Shown here: positions 36,489 through 45,034 of the stretch, in pieces | Layout: the number at the start of each line of letters is the position of its first letter | Position numbering within the stretch: position 1 is the stretch's first letter | From: Rhodobacteraceae bacterium EL129 | Lineage (GTDB): Bacteria; Pseudomonadota; Alphaproteobacteria; Rhodobacterales; Rhodobacteraceae | NCBI GenBank assembly: GCA_900313005.1 | Contig: ONZJ01000002.1 | Location: 1,442,996-1,506,995 of the forward strand | Reading direction: 5' to 3' | Length of the DNA stretch: 64,000 bases | Made by a program: the position numbers and the translations under genes | The notes under the pieces: generated by a model | Database searches by the model: none | Told to the model about the DNA's origin: nothing | What the model saw: only the letters and a program-made list of their open reading frames with translations

Positions 36489-38261
36489 ATGACGCAGCTG
36501 CCTGCCACCCCAACTGTGAAACGCATGGCCACCACAGGATGGCGTGCGCGTGCCGCCCTGGCGCTGATCGTTTTGACGGCGATTGCGGTGGTGTTTTTCA
36601 CCAATCGCTTGTTGACGGATCGCTTTACGGAAAACACCCGCAACCGGGCCGAGCTGCGGCTGGTGCTCTACGGCGGCAACCTGCTGTCGGAACTGCGCCA
36701 AAACGCGATTGTACCGCAGCTGCTGGCCCGTGACCCGGCGCTGATCTCGGCGTTGAATTCGGCGGATTATGCACAATCTACCGCCCGACTGATTTCCTTT
36801 CTGGACGAGATCGGTGCCAAGGCGCTGACCCTGCTGGACGCAGACGGGCGTGCCGTTGCCTCGACCGAACGCAACCTGCTGGGTTTGAACCACCGCCAGG
36901 CGCCCTATTACATTGATGCGACGCGGTCCGTTGATACTATTTTCAAGGTGTTACCGGATGAAACCGGGAGTTTCCGGTTTTTCTATTCCCGTCGGGTCGA
37001 GTTTCAGAACCAACTGGCGGGGGTCATCCTGGTCGAGATTGACTTGCAGAAATACGAGCGGGCCTGGGCCGGGATATCCGATGCCGTTCTGGTGACCGAC
37101 AGTGAAGGCAGGATCATCCTGTCGACCGAACCCCGTTGGCGCGGTCTGGTAGAGGAAGAGGCGCTGACGCGCGAGCCTGTAACCAGCGCCATCCGCCGTG
37201 CCATCCAGGCCACAGCCGATTGGACGATGGTGCCCGCAGATGCTTATCTGGAAGGCGAAGCGGTCATGCGTGTCGAGGGGCGCGTGGCGTTTCGCGGTTG
37301 GCGCATCGCCAGTTTCACCACTTACGCCTCGGTGCGTGAGAAGGTGAATGGGGTTTTGGCGCTCGAAATCATGGTCTTTGCGATTCTGCTGGCGCTGGCG
37401 TTTTACTTCCTCAACCGAAAAACCGCGTTTCGTATGGCTGTTTTCCAGCGCGAGTCGGCAGAGCTTCGCCAACTGAACGAACGGCTCCAGCGGGAAATTG
37501 CCGAGCGCAGACGGGTTCAGGAGAACCTTGCCGTGGCCGAACAAACCCTTGCTCAGTCATCCAAATTGGCGGCCCTGGGCGAGATGTCAGCAGCGGTGAG
37601 CCACGAGCTGAACCAGCCGCTCGCCGCAATGAAAACCTATCTGGCGGGCGCGCGCTTGCTGCTCAAACGCAACCGGCCAGAAGAGGCCGTGGGGTCGTTC
37701 CAGCGCATTGATGATCTGATCGAGCGCATGGGGGCCATCACCAAGCAGTTGAAATCCTACGCGCGTCAGTCCGGAAACGAGTTTCAGCCTGTAAATATGG
37801 GCGAATCGCTGTCTTCGGCCCTGGCGATGATGGAGCCGCAGCTGCGTGAACGGAAGGTCAATATCACCCGTGCCATCCCCAATCAGCCTGTGCTTGTAAT
37901 GGGCGACCAGGTGCGGATTGAGCAGGTGATGATCAACCTTCTGCGCAATGCGCTGGATGCCACCCGGACGCTGCCTGAGGCGTCAATTGATATCATCCTG
38001 GCGGCGGGGGAAACGGCAGTGTTGACGGTGCGGGACAACGGGCAGGGGATCGAAGATCTCGATAACCTCTTTGAGCCTTTTTACACCACAAAACAGCCTG
38101 GCGACGGGGTTGGGCTAGGGCTTGCCATTTCGTCGGGCATCGTCAACGACTTAGGCGGGCGTCTGACCGCTCGCAATGGAACAGGCGGGGGGGCTGTATT
38201 TGAAATGCAGCTGCCTATCTTATCTGAAGAGACGACCGCTGAAACAAGAGCAGCTGAATAG
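36489..38261 (+). CDS. dctB: DctB-like sensor histidine kinase
   Basis: The 590-residue kinase has membrane helices at about residues 19-37 and 292-315, enclosing a large double-PAS-type periplasmic sensor (LNHRQAPYYIDATRSVDTIF, then FRFFYSRRVEFQNQLAGVIL). A coiled-coil linker precedes the kinase core. The phosphorylated histidine is His372 in AAVSHELNQPLAAMKTYLAG, and the ATP site shows NLLRNALDA, VRDNGQGIEDL and GVGLGLAISSGIV. This is the DctB pattern for C4-dicarboxylate sensing. It is paired with dctD 10 bases downstream. No dicarboxylate transporter is adjacent, so the ligand is not proven. Confidence 0.88.
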   Translation: MTQLPATPTVKRMATTGWRARAALALIVLTAIAVVFFTNRLLTDRFTENTRNRAELRLVLYGGNLLSELRQNAIVPQLLARDPALISALNSADYAQSTARLISFLDEIGAKALTLLDADGRAVASTERNLLGLNHRQAPYYIDATRSVDTIFKVLPDETGSFRFFYSRRVEFQNQLAGVILVEIDLQKYERAWAGISDAVLVTDSEGRIILSTEPRWRGLVEEEALTREPVTSAIRRAIQATADWTMVPADAYLEGEAVMRVEGRVAFRGWRIASFTTYASVREKVNGVLALEIMVFAILLALAFYFLNRKTAFRMAVFQRESAELRQLNERLQREIAERRRVQENLAVAEQTLAQSSKLAALGEMSAAVSHELNQPLAAMKTYLAGARLLLKRNRPEEAVGSFQRIDDLIERMGAITKQLKSYARQSGNEFQPVNMGESLSSALAMMEPQLRERKVNITRAIPNQPVLVMGDQVRIEQVMINLLRNALDATRTLPEASIDIILAAGETAVLTVRDNGQGIEDLDNLFEPFYTTKQPGDGVGLGLAISSGIVNDLGGRLTARNGTGGGAVFEMQLPILSEETTAETRAAE

Positions 38262-38271
38262 GAACCACACT

Positions 38272-39609
38272 ATGCCAAGCGCCATGAAAATTGCCATCGT
38301 TGATGATGAAAAGGATATGCGACAGTCCATTAGCCAGTGGTTGGCCCTGTCGGGTTATGACACCGAAGCCTTTCCTTCCGCTGAAGAAGCCCTGAAGGGG
38401 ATTGGCGCGGATTATCCGGGGATCGTCGTCACCGACATCAAAATGCCTGGGATGGACGGCATGCAATTCCTGAAAAAGCTGATGGGCAACGACAGCAGCC
38501 TGCCTGTGATTATGATCACAGGTCACGGCGATGTGCCCATGGCTGTTGAGGCAATGCGCATCGGCGCCTACGATTTCCTGGAAAAACCCTTCAACCCCGA
38601 CCGCATGAACGAGTTGGCCAAGAAAGCCACCTCCGCCCGGCGCATGACGCTCGACAGCCGCGCCCTGCGCCGCGAGCTGAGCGAAGGCGGGCAGCTGATG
38701 AAGAAACTCATCGGCTCAAGCCCAGTGATGGAGCGTCTGAAAGAAGATATCCTCGATCTGGGGCAGGCCGATGGGCACGTTTTGATCGAAGGGGAAACCG
38801 GCACGGGCAAGACATTGGTGGCCCATGCGCTGCACGCGGTCGGATCACGCGCGGGCAAGAAGTTCGTTCTGGTGTCCTGCGCCGGTTTTGAAGAAGACGC
38901 ACTGATCAAACGGCTCTTTGGACCGATGAACCCCGACGACAGCCAACTGCCGGCCGTTGAGGAAGCCCGGGGCGGCACGCTGGTGCTGGAAGACATCGAA
39001 GCCTTGTCAGACACCGCGCAGGGCCGATTGCTGAACCACATCAATGACGATGGCACACCGCCCGAGACGCGGATCGTGGCCATCTGCAATCTTCAAGAGC
39101 AAGACCGGACCTGTGAAGACGCGCTGCGCTCTGACCTGTTCTACCGCTTGGCCAGCCTGCGCATGACGGTGCCGCCGTTGCGCCAGCGGGGCGAAGACAT
39201 CCTGACGCTGTTTACCCGCTTTGGCGAGGAGTTCTCGGATGACTATGGCTGTGAGCCCCCTCAGGTCACAGCCCAGGAAGCAGCACAGTTGTTGCAGGCC
39301 CCGTGGCCCGGAAACGTGCGCCAGCTCTACAACGTGGCGGAACGAGCGGTGCTGCAGGAACGGCGTGGCTCTGGTACGATTGCCTCGTTGCTGATGTCCG
39401 ACCATCAGGACATGCAACCGGTGATGACCACTGAAGGCAAGCCGCTCAAGGAGTATGTCGAGGCGTTTGAACGTATGTTGATCGATAACACCATGCGCCG
39501 TCACAAGGGGTCTATTGCCGCGGTGATGGAGGAGCTCTGCCTGCCGCGCCGGACCTTGAACGAGAAAATGGCCAAATACGGCCTGCAACGCTCGGATTAT
39601 CTGGGTTAG
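38272..39609 (+). CDS. dctD: DctD-like AAA+ response regulator lacking the GAFTGA loop
   Basis: The 445-residue regulator has a receiver with the phosphorylated Asp55 (VVTDIKMPGMDGM), an AAA+ domain with Walker A GETGTGKTLVAHALHA, and a Fis-type helix-turn-helix at the end (GSIAAVMEELCLPRRTLNEKM). In sigma-54 activators the first loop reads FGHEKGAFTGA. Here the same place reads LFGPMNPDDSQLPAVEEA, so the loop that contacts sigma-54 is missing, and the Walker B acid pair is ED (LVLEDI) instead of DE. Rhodobacter NtrC is a known relative that lost this loop and works with sigma-70 polymerase. The start ATG 38272 has GGAA upstream. Confidence 0.88.
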   Translation: MPSAMKIAIVDDEKDMRQSISQWLALSGYDTEAFPSAEEALKGIGADYPGIVVTDIKMPGMDGMQFLKKLMGNDSSLPVIMITGHGDVPMAVEAMRIGAYDFLEKPFNPDRMNELAKKATSARRMTLDSRALRRELSEGGQLMKKLIGSSPVMERLKEDILDLGQADGHVLIEGETGTGKTLVAHALHAVGSRAGKKFVLVSCAGFEEDALIKRLFGPMNPDDSQLPAVEEARGGTLVLEDIEALSDTAQGRLLNHINDDGTPPETRIVAICNLQEQDRTCEDALRSDLFYRLASLRMTVPPLRQRGEDILTLFTRFGEEFSDDYGCEPPQVTAQEAAQLLQAPWPGNVRQLYNVAERAVLQERRGSGTIASLLMSDHQDMQPVMTTEGKPLKEYVEAFERMLIDNTMRRHKGSIAAVMEELCLPRRTLNEKMAKYGLQRSDYLG

Positions 39610-39641
39610 CTGAGGCGAAAGACGCACTTGCCTTTCCGGAA

Positions 39642-39663
39642 TTGCGAAGGGACACTTTCGCAA
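39642..39663. repeat. short inverted repeat between dctD and next gene
   Basis: A 7-bp perfect stem (TTGCGAA and TTCGCAA) encloses 8 bases, ending 16 bases before the next start codon. There is no T-run, so it is more likely a leader hairpin or a protein site than a terminator. Confidence 0.4.
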
Positions 39664-39679
39664 AACAAGAGCATGTCGC

Positions 39680-40582
39680 ATGAATAGACGCCTCTCAGTT
39701 TCCCTTGTCGCTCTGTCCGTGTTGCTGGTGTCGGCCCTGCCTGCACAGGCTGAAGCGATCAACTACGACTACGGTAAGGCGCTGCTCGTGCTTCTGGGCT
39801 ATGCGGTGCTCTATCTTGGAGTGGCCATCACACTGCTGGTCCTGGCCGTACGCCGCAAATGGCGTCGGTTCAGGCGCGTGGCCTTGGCTGCGGCTGCAGT
39901 ACTGGTGCTGTTTCCGCTATTGGACATGGCGCTTTATGCTTGGCAAAACGCACGTATCGCAAACGCTCAAGTGCGTGCCACAGCGCCGAGACTGATAGAT
40001 AAGACAGTGTTGTTCATCTCGCCTGAAGGGCGCTGCATGTTTACACCTTGCCAGGGCCTGGCCGCGTTGCAGGATGGCGACCCCTTGTGGACGATTGCAC
40101 CTGAAACACTGGATACATTGGACCTCAGCCAGCCGATTGATCTGGCAACCGTTCCGATGTCGTGGTGGGTGCAAGACCCCGATGCCTTCAACGACTACCA
40201 GTTGAAACCGGCCAGCGGGGGCGAGCGGCCCACGTTTGACTATGTGATCTATGCCCGCAGCGCTTTCTACCTGGCGCGGTCGGGGGCGATTGAAGCCGCG
40301 TTGCCACATATGCCGACCGCGACCCTGCTGGGGGACAAGCTTTATGTGCTCGACTTCGCTGCACCTTTGACTTCAAACCAGCTGAGCCTGGCACAGCTCA
40401 AACCTGACTTGTTGAATTTCTATAATGCGCGCACGGCCTACAAGGTGCCGTTATTTATAGAACACTACGCTGGCAGCGCCGCACATAGCTATGACTGGCG
40501 CACAGACCGGGCCAATTGGTATTGCGGAGAGGGGGCTGGTCTGACCCGCGCACAGCAAAAATGCTCGAATGCATTCCGATAA
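39680..40582 (+). CDS. membrane-anchored protein of unknown function
   Basis: I do not recognise this 300-residue protein. It starts with a signal-like segment ending in LPAQAEA, then two hydrophobic helices (ALLVLLGYAVLYLGVAITLL at about 35-54 and VALAAAAVLVLFPLLDMALY at about 69-88) separated by a basic loop, and a soluble domain of about 210 residues that should face the periplasm. The soluble part has four cysteines, two of them near GRCMFTPCQG and two near the C-terminus (WYCGEGAG, QKCSNAF), which could form disulfides. It lies 70 bases after dctD and may belong to that transcript. Confidence 0.72.
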   Translation: MNRRLSVSLVALSVLLVSALPAQAEAINYDYGKALLVLLGYAVLYLGVAITLLVLAVRRKWRRFRRVALAAAAVLVLFPLLDMALYAWQNARIANAQVRATAPRLIDKTVLFISPEGRCMFTPCQGLAALQDGDPLWTIAPETLDTLDLSQPIDLATVPMSWWVQDPDAFNDYQLKPASGGERPTFDYVIYARSAFYLARSGAIEAALPHMPTATLLGDKLYVLDFAAPLTSNQLSLAQLKPDLLNFYNARTAYKVPLFIEHYAGSAAHSYDWRTDRANWYCGEGAGLTRAQQKCSNAFR

Positions 40583-41039
40583 CAGCTCAATGCCCAGGCA
40601 AGAGCATGGGATGCAAACGAATTAACACCGATTATGCATTGTCATTTGCCCATGGACGCCTTTAAGGTGACTTCAAGGCAGTCGGCACAAGGCCGCATAT
40701 CTGCCTGATGAGTTTCGCTGTTCCAGACCAACGGAAAAACCCCGGACATCTGAACAGACCGATTGGGTCCTCAAAAGGGACCACATACATACCCCGGCAC
40801 CCATGTGAGAGCACATGAACCGCTTGGGTTTCGCATTGGCATCCATGCCCAAGGGCAAGGTGCTGGAGAAGAAGAACCGCGATGCAACGCGCGACGCAGA
40901 GATCAACGAGAGCAGAGGCCGCCTTGCGCGCGCCTCTAACTGCGTGCGCCATCGCCCTTAATGAACACCGATCACAAAACGCCGCGCCACCGGGTCCGCC
41001 CGTAGCGCAGGCGCGCCTGTTGCGGTGCAGACGGATAAC
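40583..41039 (+). other. long leader region of RNase E gene
   Basis: This 457-base stretch before rne has no supported gene on either strand. It probably holds the rne promoter and a long 5' untranslated leader. In other bacteria RNase E controls its own mRNA through such a leader, so a regulatory fold is plausible. I see only short GC stems and cannot define a structure by eye. Confidence 0.5.
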
Positions 41040-43775
41040 ATGGCCAAGAAAATGCTTATCGATGCCACCCACGCGGAAGAAACCCGCGTTGTGGTGGTCG
41101 ACGGAAACAAAGTTGAGGAATTTGACTTTGAATCTGAAAACAAACGCCAGCTTGCTGGCAACATCTACCTTGCAAAGGTAACGCGGGTCGAACCGTCGCT
41201 TCAGGCGGCGTTTGTAGATTACGGCGGCAATCGCCACGGGTTCCTGGCGTTCTCGGAAATCCATCCTGATTATTATCAGATCCCATTGGCAGACCGCGAG
41301 GCGCTGATGGAAGAAGAGCGCGCTTACGCCGAAGCGATGAAAAAGCGCGACGACGAGGAAGACGAGAAGCCCAAGCGCTCGCGTCGCGGTCGTGGCCGCG
41401 GTAAATCCAAGGCGGAATCGACCAAAACGGATGACGCCGTTGTGTCAACCGATCCCGCTGAGGATAAGATCAACGGGATGGAGACCATTGATCTCGACGA
41501 GGGCGCAGATGCGTCCGAAAGGGATGACCAAGAAGGTCTGTCTCCGATGGAAACCGTGTCTGAAACACCCGTAGAGGAGCCTGAAGAAGAGGCTGCAGAC
41601 GGGTCCACAGACGCGCAAGCCGAAGACACAAGCTCCGAAGCCGATACGGCTGAGGCTGAGACAGACACATCGGATGATGATGACGACGACGATGATGACG
41701 ATGGCGGTAAACGCCGGCGCAAATCGCGTTCGGATGCCACCTCCAAGGATGAAAACATCGAATCCGTGGCAGATGACGATGACGCAGAGGACATCCGTCC
41801 CCCACGCAAACCACGTCCACGTCGGTATAAAATCCAGGAAGTCATCAAGGTTCGTCAGATCCTGCTGATCCAGGTCGTCAAAGAAGAGCGTGGCAACAAG
41901 GGTGCCGCGCTGACCACATATCTGTCTCTGGCGGGGCGCTACTGCGTCTTGATGCCCAACACCGCCCGCGGTGGCGGCATTAGCCGCAAGATCACAAATG
42001 CGCCAGACCGTAAGAAACTCAAAGAGATAGCGAGCGATATTGATGTTCCTCAGGGCGCGGGGCTGATCATTCGGACCGCAGGTGCCAAACGCACCAAGTC
42101 CGAGATCAAGCGCGACTACGAATACCTCCAACGCCTGTGGGAACAGATCCGCGAACTGACACTGAAATCCATCGCCCCTGCGAAGATTTACGAGGAAGGC
42201 GATCTGATCAAACGGTCGATCCGCGATCTTTACAATCGTGATATCGACGAGGTTCTGGTGGAAGGCGAGCGCGGCTACCGCATCGCCAAAGACTTCATGA
42301 AGATGATCATGCCGTCCCATGCCAAGAACGTTAAAAACTACGCAGAAGCGATGCCGCTCTTTGCGCGCTACCAAGTGGAATCGTACCTGTCGGCGATGTT
42401 TAATCCGACCGTGCAGCTGAAATCCGGCGGCTATATCGTGATCGGTGTGACCGAGGCGCTTGTGGCGATCGACGTCAACTCTGGCCGGGCGACGAAAGAA
42501 GGTTCGATCGAGGAGACCGCGACCAAGACCAACCTGGAGGCGGCCGAAGAAGTGGCCCGCCAGTTGCGCCTGCGCGACCTTGCCGGTCTGATCGTCATCG
42601 ACTTCATCGACATGGACGAGCGCAAGAACAACGCCGCCGTCGAAAAGCGCATGAAAGACAAGCTGAAGACCGATCGCGCCCGCATCCAAGTGGGTCGGAT
42701 CAGTGGCTTTGGCCTGATGGAGATGAGCCGTCAACGCCTGCGCCCCGGTATGATCGAGGCGACAACGCAGCCGTGCCCGGCCTGTCACGGCACAGGCCTG
42801 ATCCGGTCAGACGACAACCTCGCATTGTCGATCCTGCGCCAGATCGAAGAGGAAGGCGTGCGCCGCCGGTCACGCGAGGTGCTGATCAAGGCGCCTGTGG
42901 GCATCTGCAACTACCTGATGAACCAAAAACGCGAACATGTGGCACAGATCGAGGCGCGCTATGGCCTGTCCGTGCGCATCGAAGGCGACCCCATGTTGGT
43001 CAGCCCTGATTTCTCGATGGAGAAGTTCAAGACCGCCACACGGGTCGTACCAGTGGCCACAGCACCAGTAGTATCGGTTGACAGCTCGTTGATGGACGAG
43101 GTGGACGAGGAAGAGGCGCAGGTCTCTGACAACGTGCCAGCGTCCCCCGAGGTGTCTGAGGATGGCGAAGAGCGGCCTAAAAAGCGCCGTCGTCGGCGTC
43201 GCCGCAAGCCCAAGTCGCAACGCGGTGGTGCAGACGGTGACGGAGGCGGTGAGAACGGTGGCGAGGCGTCTGAGGCGCAGCCGGAAGGCGATGCCCCGAG
43301 CACAGAAGATGCCGCACCGCAGGCCGAGGCCACTGCCGACGCAGATGCGCAGGCAGCTGAGGCCCCGGACGGAGACAACGCCGCAGAAGACGCACCGAAA
43401 CCCAAGCGCACACGCACCCGTCGGAAGCCCGCTAAGAAGAAGGATGACGCCGAAGTCGCCGCTGAAGGTGATGCTGTTCCTGAGGCGGATGCCGCTGTAG
43501 AGGCGAGCCCGGAAGCAGAATCGGAAAAACCAAAGCCAAAGAAACGCGCCCCTCGGACCCGTAAGAAGAAAACGGACGAGGTCGCTCCGGCAAAAGTTGC
43601 CGAGCCCGTTGAAGCCGAAGCCAAGCCCGTTGAAGTGGAGGTGGCACCGGAACCCGTCGCGGCCCCTGAGGCTGCGTCAGACCCTGCGCCACAGGCGGAT
43701 GCGACCCCAGCTGCAGAACCCGAGCCCGCATCGGACAAGCCAAAGCGTCGTGGCTGGTGGGCCATCGGGCGCTAA
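41040..43775 (+). CDS. rne: ribonuclease E
   Basis: RNase E is the main endonuclease of mRNA decay and rRNA/tRNA processing and the scaffold of the degradosome. The 911-residue protein starts MAKKMLIDATHAEETRVVVV. Its S1 domain (about 35-290) is split by a long acidic insertion of about 175 residues (EAETDTSDDDDDDDDDDGGK). Catalytic Asp478 (VAIDVNSGRATKEGS) and Asp521 (IVIDFIDMDE) and the zinc-link CPACHGTG (Cys579, Cys582) keep exactly the spacing of the E. coli enzyme. From about 690 the tail alternates acidic and arginine/lysine-rich blocks (KKRRRRRRRKPKSQRG) for RNA and partner binding. ATG 41040 is preferred over GTG 41025. Confidence 0.96.
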   Translation: MAKKMLIDATHAEETRVVVVDGNKVEEFDFESENKRQLAGNIYLAKVTRVEPSLQAAFVDYGGNRHGFLAFSEIHPDYYQIPLADREALMEEERAYAEAMKKRDDEEDEKPKRSRRGRGRGKSKAESTKTDDAVVSTDPAEDKINGMETIDLDEGADASERDDQEGLSPMETVSETPVEEPEEEAADGSTDAQAEDTSSEADTAEAETDTSDDDDDDDDDDGGKRRRKSRSDATSKDENIESVADDDDAEDIRPPRKPRPRRYKIQEVIKVRQILLIQVVKEERGNKGAALTTYLSLAGRYCVLMPNTARGGGISRKITNAPDRKKLKEIASDIDVPQGAGLIIRTAGAKRTKSEIKRDYEYLQRLWEQIRELTLKSIAPAKIYEEGDLIKRSIRDLYNRDIDEVLVEGERGYRIAKDFMKMIMPSHAKNVKNYAEAMPLFARYQVESYLSAMFNPTVQLKSGGYIVIGVTEALVAIDVNSGRATKEGSIEETATKTNLEAAEEVARQLRLRDLAGLIVIDFIDMDERKNNAAVEKRMKDKLKTDRARIQVGRISGFGLMEMSRQRLRPGMIEATTQPCPACHGTGLIRSDDNLALSILRQIEEEGVRRRSREVLIKAPVGICNYLMNQKREHVAQIEARYGLSVRIEGDPMLVSPDFSMEKFKTATRVVPVATAPVVSVDSSLMDEVDEEEAQVSDNVPASPEVSEDGEERPKKRRRRRRRKPKSQRGGADGDGGGENGGEASEAQPEGDAPSTEDAAPQAEATADADAQAAEAPDGDNAAEDAPKPKRTRTRRKPAKKKDDAEVAAEGDAVPEADAAVEASPEAESEKPKPKKRAPRTRKKKTDEVAPAKVAEPVEAEAKPVEVEVAPEPVAAPEAASDPAPQADATPAAEPEPASDKPKRRGWWAIGR

Positions 43776-43800
43776 TCTCTGGTTTTGAACAAAAATGGAA

Positions 43801-43834
43801 GCGCCAGTCTGGAACATCAGGCTGGCGTTTTTTG
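43801..43834 (+). terminator. terminator after rne
   Basis: A 10-bp stem with one G-U pair (CGCCAGTCTG and CAGGCTGGCG) closes a 6-base loop and is followed by six T. It begins 26 bases after the rne stop codon. Confidence 0.92.
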
Positions 43835-43863
43835 TAGGTGATAGCCTCAATCTCAGTCGGTTT

Positions 43864-44094
43864 TTATCCGGCCTTGCGCACGGAATAGACCTGATAGCCC
43901 TCTGCCTCGGTCACGCTGACCAACCTATGGCCCGCCTCTGCACAAAAATGTGGAACATCCACTACGGCAGCCGGATCATCGGCCCAGAGCTCGATCAACG
44001 CGCCATCTGCCAAGGGTTTCATCCGCTTGCGCAGCTTGAGAACGGGCAGGGGGCACAGCATCCCGCGTGCATCAATTTGATCATCCACATCCAT
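43864..44094 (-). CDS. tusA: TusA-family sulfurtransferase
   Basis: The product of 76 residues or fewer has the TusA signature DARGMLCPLPVLKLRKRM, with the persulfide-carrying cysteine in CPLP. TusA proteins relay sulfur for tRNA thiolation, molybdenum cofactor or other uses. I start at ATG 44094 (MDVDDQIDARGML); an in-frame ATG at 44145 would add residues foreign to the family. It is convergent with rne and divergent from ccdA, so it is a single gene whose sulfur partner is not shown here. Confidence 0.9.
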   Translation of the reverse strand: MDVDDQIDARGMLCPLPVLKLRKRMKPLADGALIELWADDPAAVVDVPHFCAEAGHRLVSVTEAEGYQVYSVRKAG

Positions 44095-44188
44095 GTGGCC
44101 TGCGTTAAAGCTCTTGTTACATCTTGTCCACGAGGATGTGACCAAGCGCCCCCGTGACGCCGCATGCCGAACCCTCTATGTGGAATAT

Positions 44189-44941
44189 ATGTTTGGAATC
44201 GAAATCATTGATGCGGCCCTGTTGCCGGCCATGTTCGTGGCCCTTCTGGCGGGTGTGATTTCGTTCCTCAGCCCCTGTGTCCTGCCGATTGTACCGCCCT
44301 ATCTGGCCTACATCAGCGGTGTGACAATGTCGGACCTTTCGGACAAAGCTGCGGCCAAGTCACGGGCCGTCATCCCCGCGCTCTTTTTTGTCATGGGGCT
44401 GTCCACGGTCTTCTTGCTGCTGGGGTTTGCAGCTTCGGCGGCGGGACGCATGTTCTTGTCCTATCAGGATTGGTTCAACACAGCCGCAGGCATCATCGTT
44501 ATGATCTTTGGCGCGCATTTCGTGGGGGTCTACCGGATCGGATTTCTGGACCGTGAGGCGCGCATTGATGCAGGCGACCGCGGCGGCAGTTCGTTCGGGG
44601 CATATGTGCTGGGGCTGGCGTTTGCCTTTGGCTGGACGCCCTGCATTGGCCCGCAACTGGGTGCGATCCTGTCTCTGGCCGCCAGTGAGGCCTCGCTGAG
44701 CCGTGGAACATTACTCTTGGGCGTGTATGCTCTTGGACTGGGTGTGCCGTTTATCCTCGTGGCTGCGTTTCTGCCACGTCTGGGGGGGCTGATGGGGTGG
44801 ATGAAGCGCCATATGACCCAGATCGAACGGGTGATGGGCCTGCTGCTCTGGACCATCGGCTTGTTGATACTGACGGGTGGTTTTTCAGACTTCTCATTTT
44901 GGCTGCTCGAAATGTTCCCGGCCCTGGCCAATCTTGGCTGA
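44189..44941 (+). CDS. ccdA: cytochrome c biogenesis protein CcdA
   Basis: CcdA passes electrons from cytoplasmic thioredoxin across the membrane to reduce periplasmic thiols for cytochrome c maturation. The 250-residue product has six hydrophobic helices and both redox cysteines: VISFLSPCVLPIVPPYLAYI in the first helix and FGWTPCIGPQLGAIL in the fourth. The start ATG 44189 follows GTGGA; the open frame before it is not part of the family. Its promoter lies in the gap shared with divergent tusA. Confidence 0.94.
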   Translation: MFGIEIIDAALLPAMFVALLAGVISFLSPCVLPIVPPYLAYISGVTMSDLSDKAAAKSRAVIPALFFVMGLSTVFLLLGFAASAAGRMFLSYQDWFNTAAGIIVMIFGAHFVGVYRIGFLDREARIDAGDRGGSSFGAYVLGLAFAFGWTPCIGPQLGAILSLAASEASLSRGTLLLGVYALGLGVPFILVAAFLPRLGGLMGWMKRHMTQIERVMGLLLWTIGLLILTGGFSDFSFWLLEMFPALANLG

Positions 44942-45034
44942 CGTCACCTGCTGGCCGGGCTGCGGCCATTCCCTTGTTAAGACTTACTCTTGCCGCGATC
45001 CTGCGCTAGGCTGCCCCGCGTAACGAGGTGAGCT

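Noticed and set aside
41445..42788. Minus-strand frame of 447 residues across rne
   Set aside because: It is antisense to RNase E, whose catalytic motifs are certain; the frame is open only because of the GC-rich third positions.
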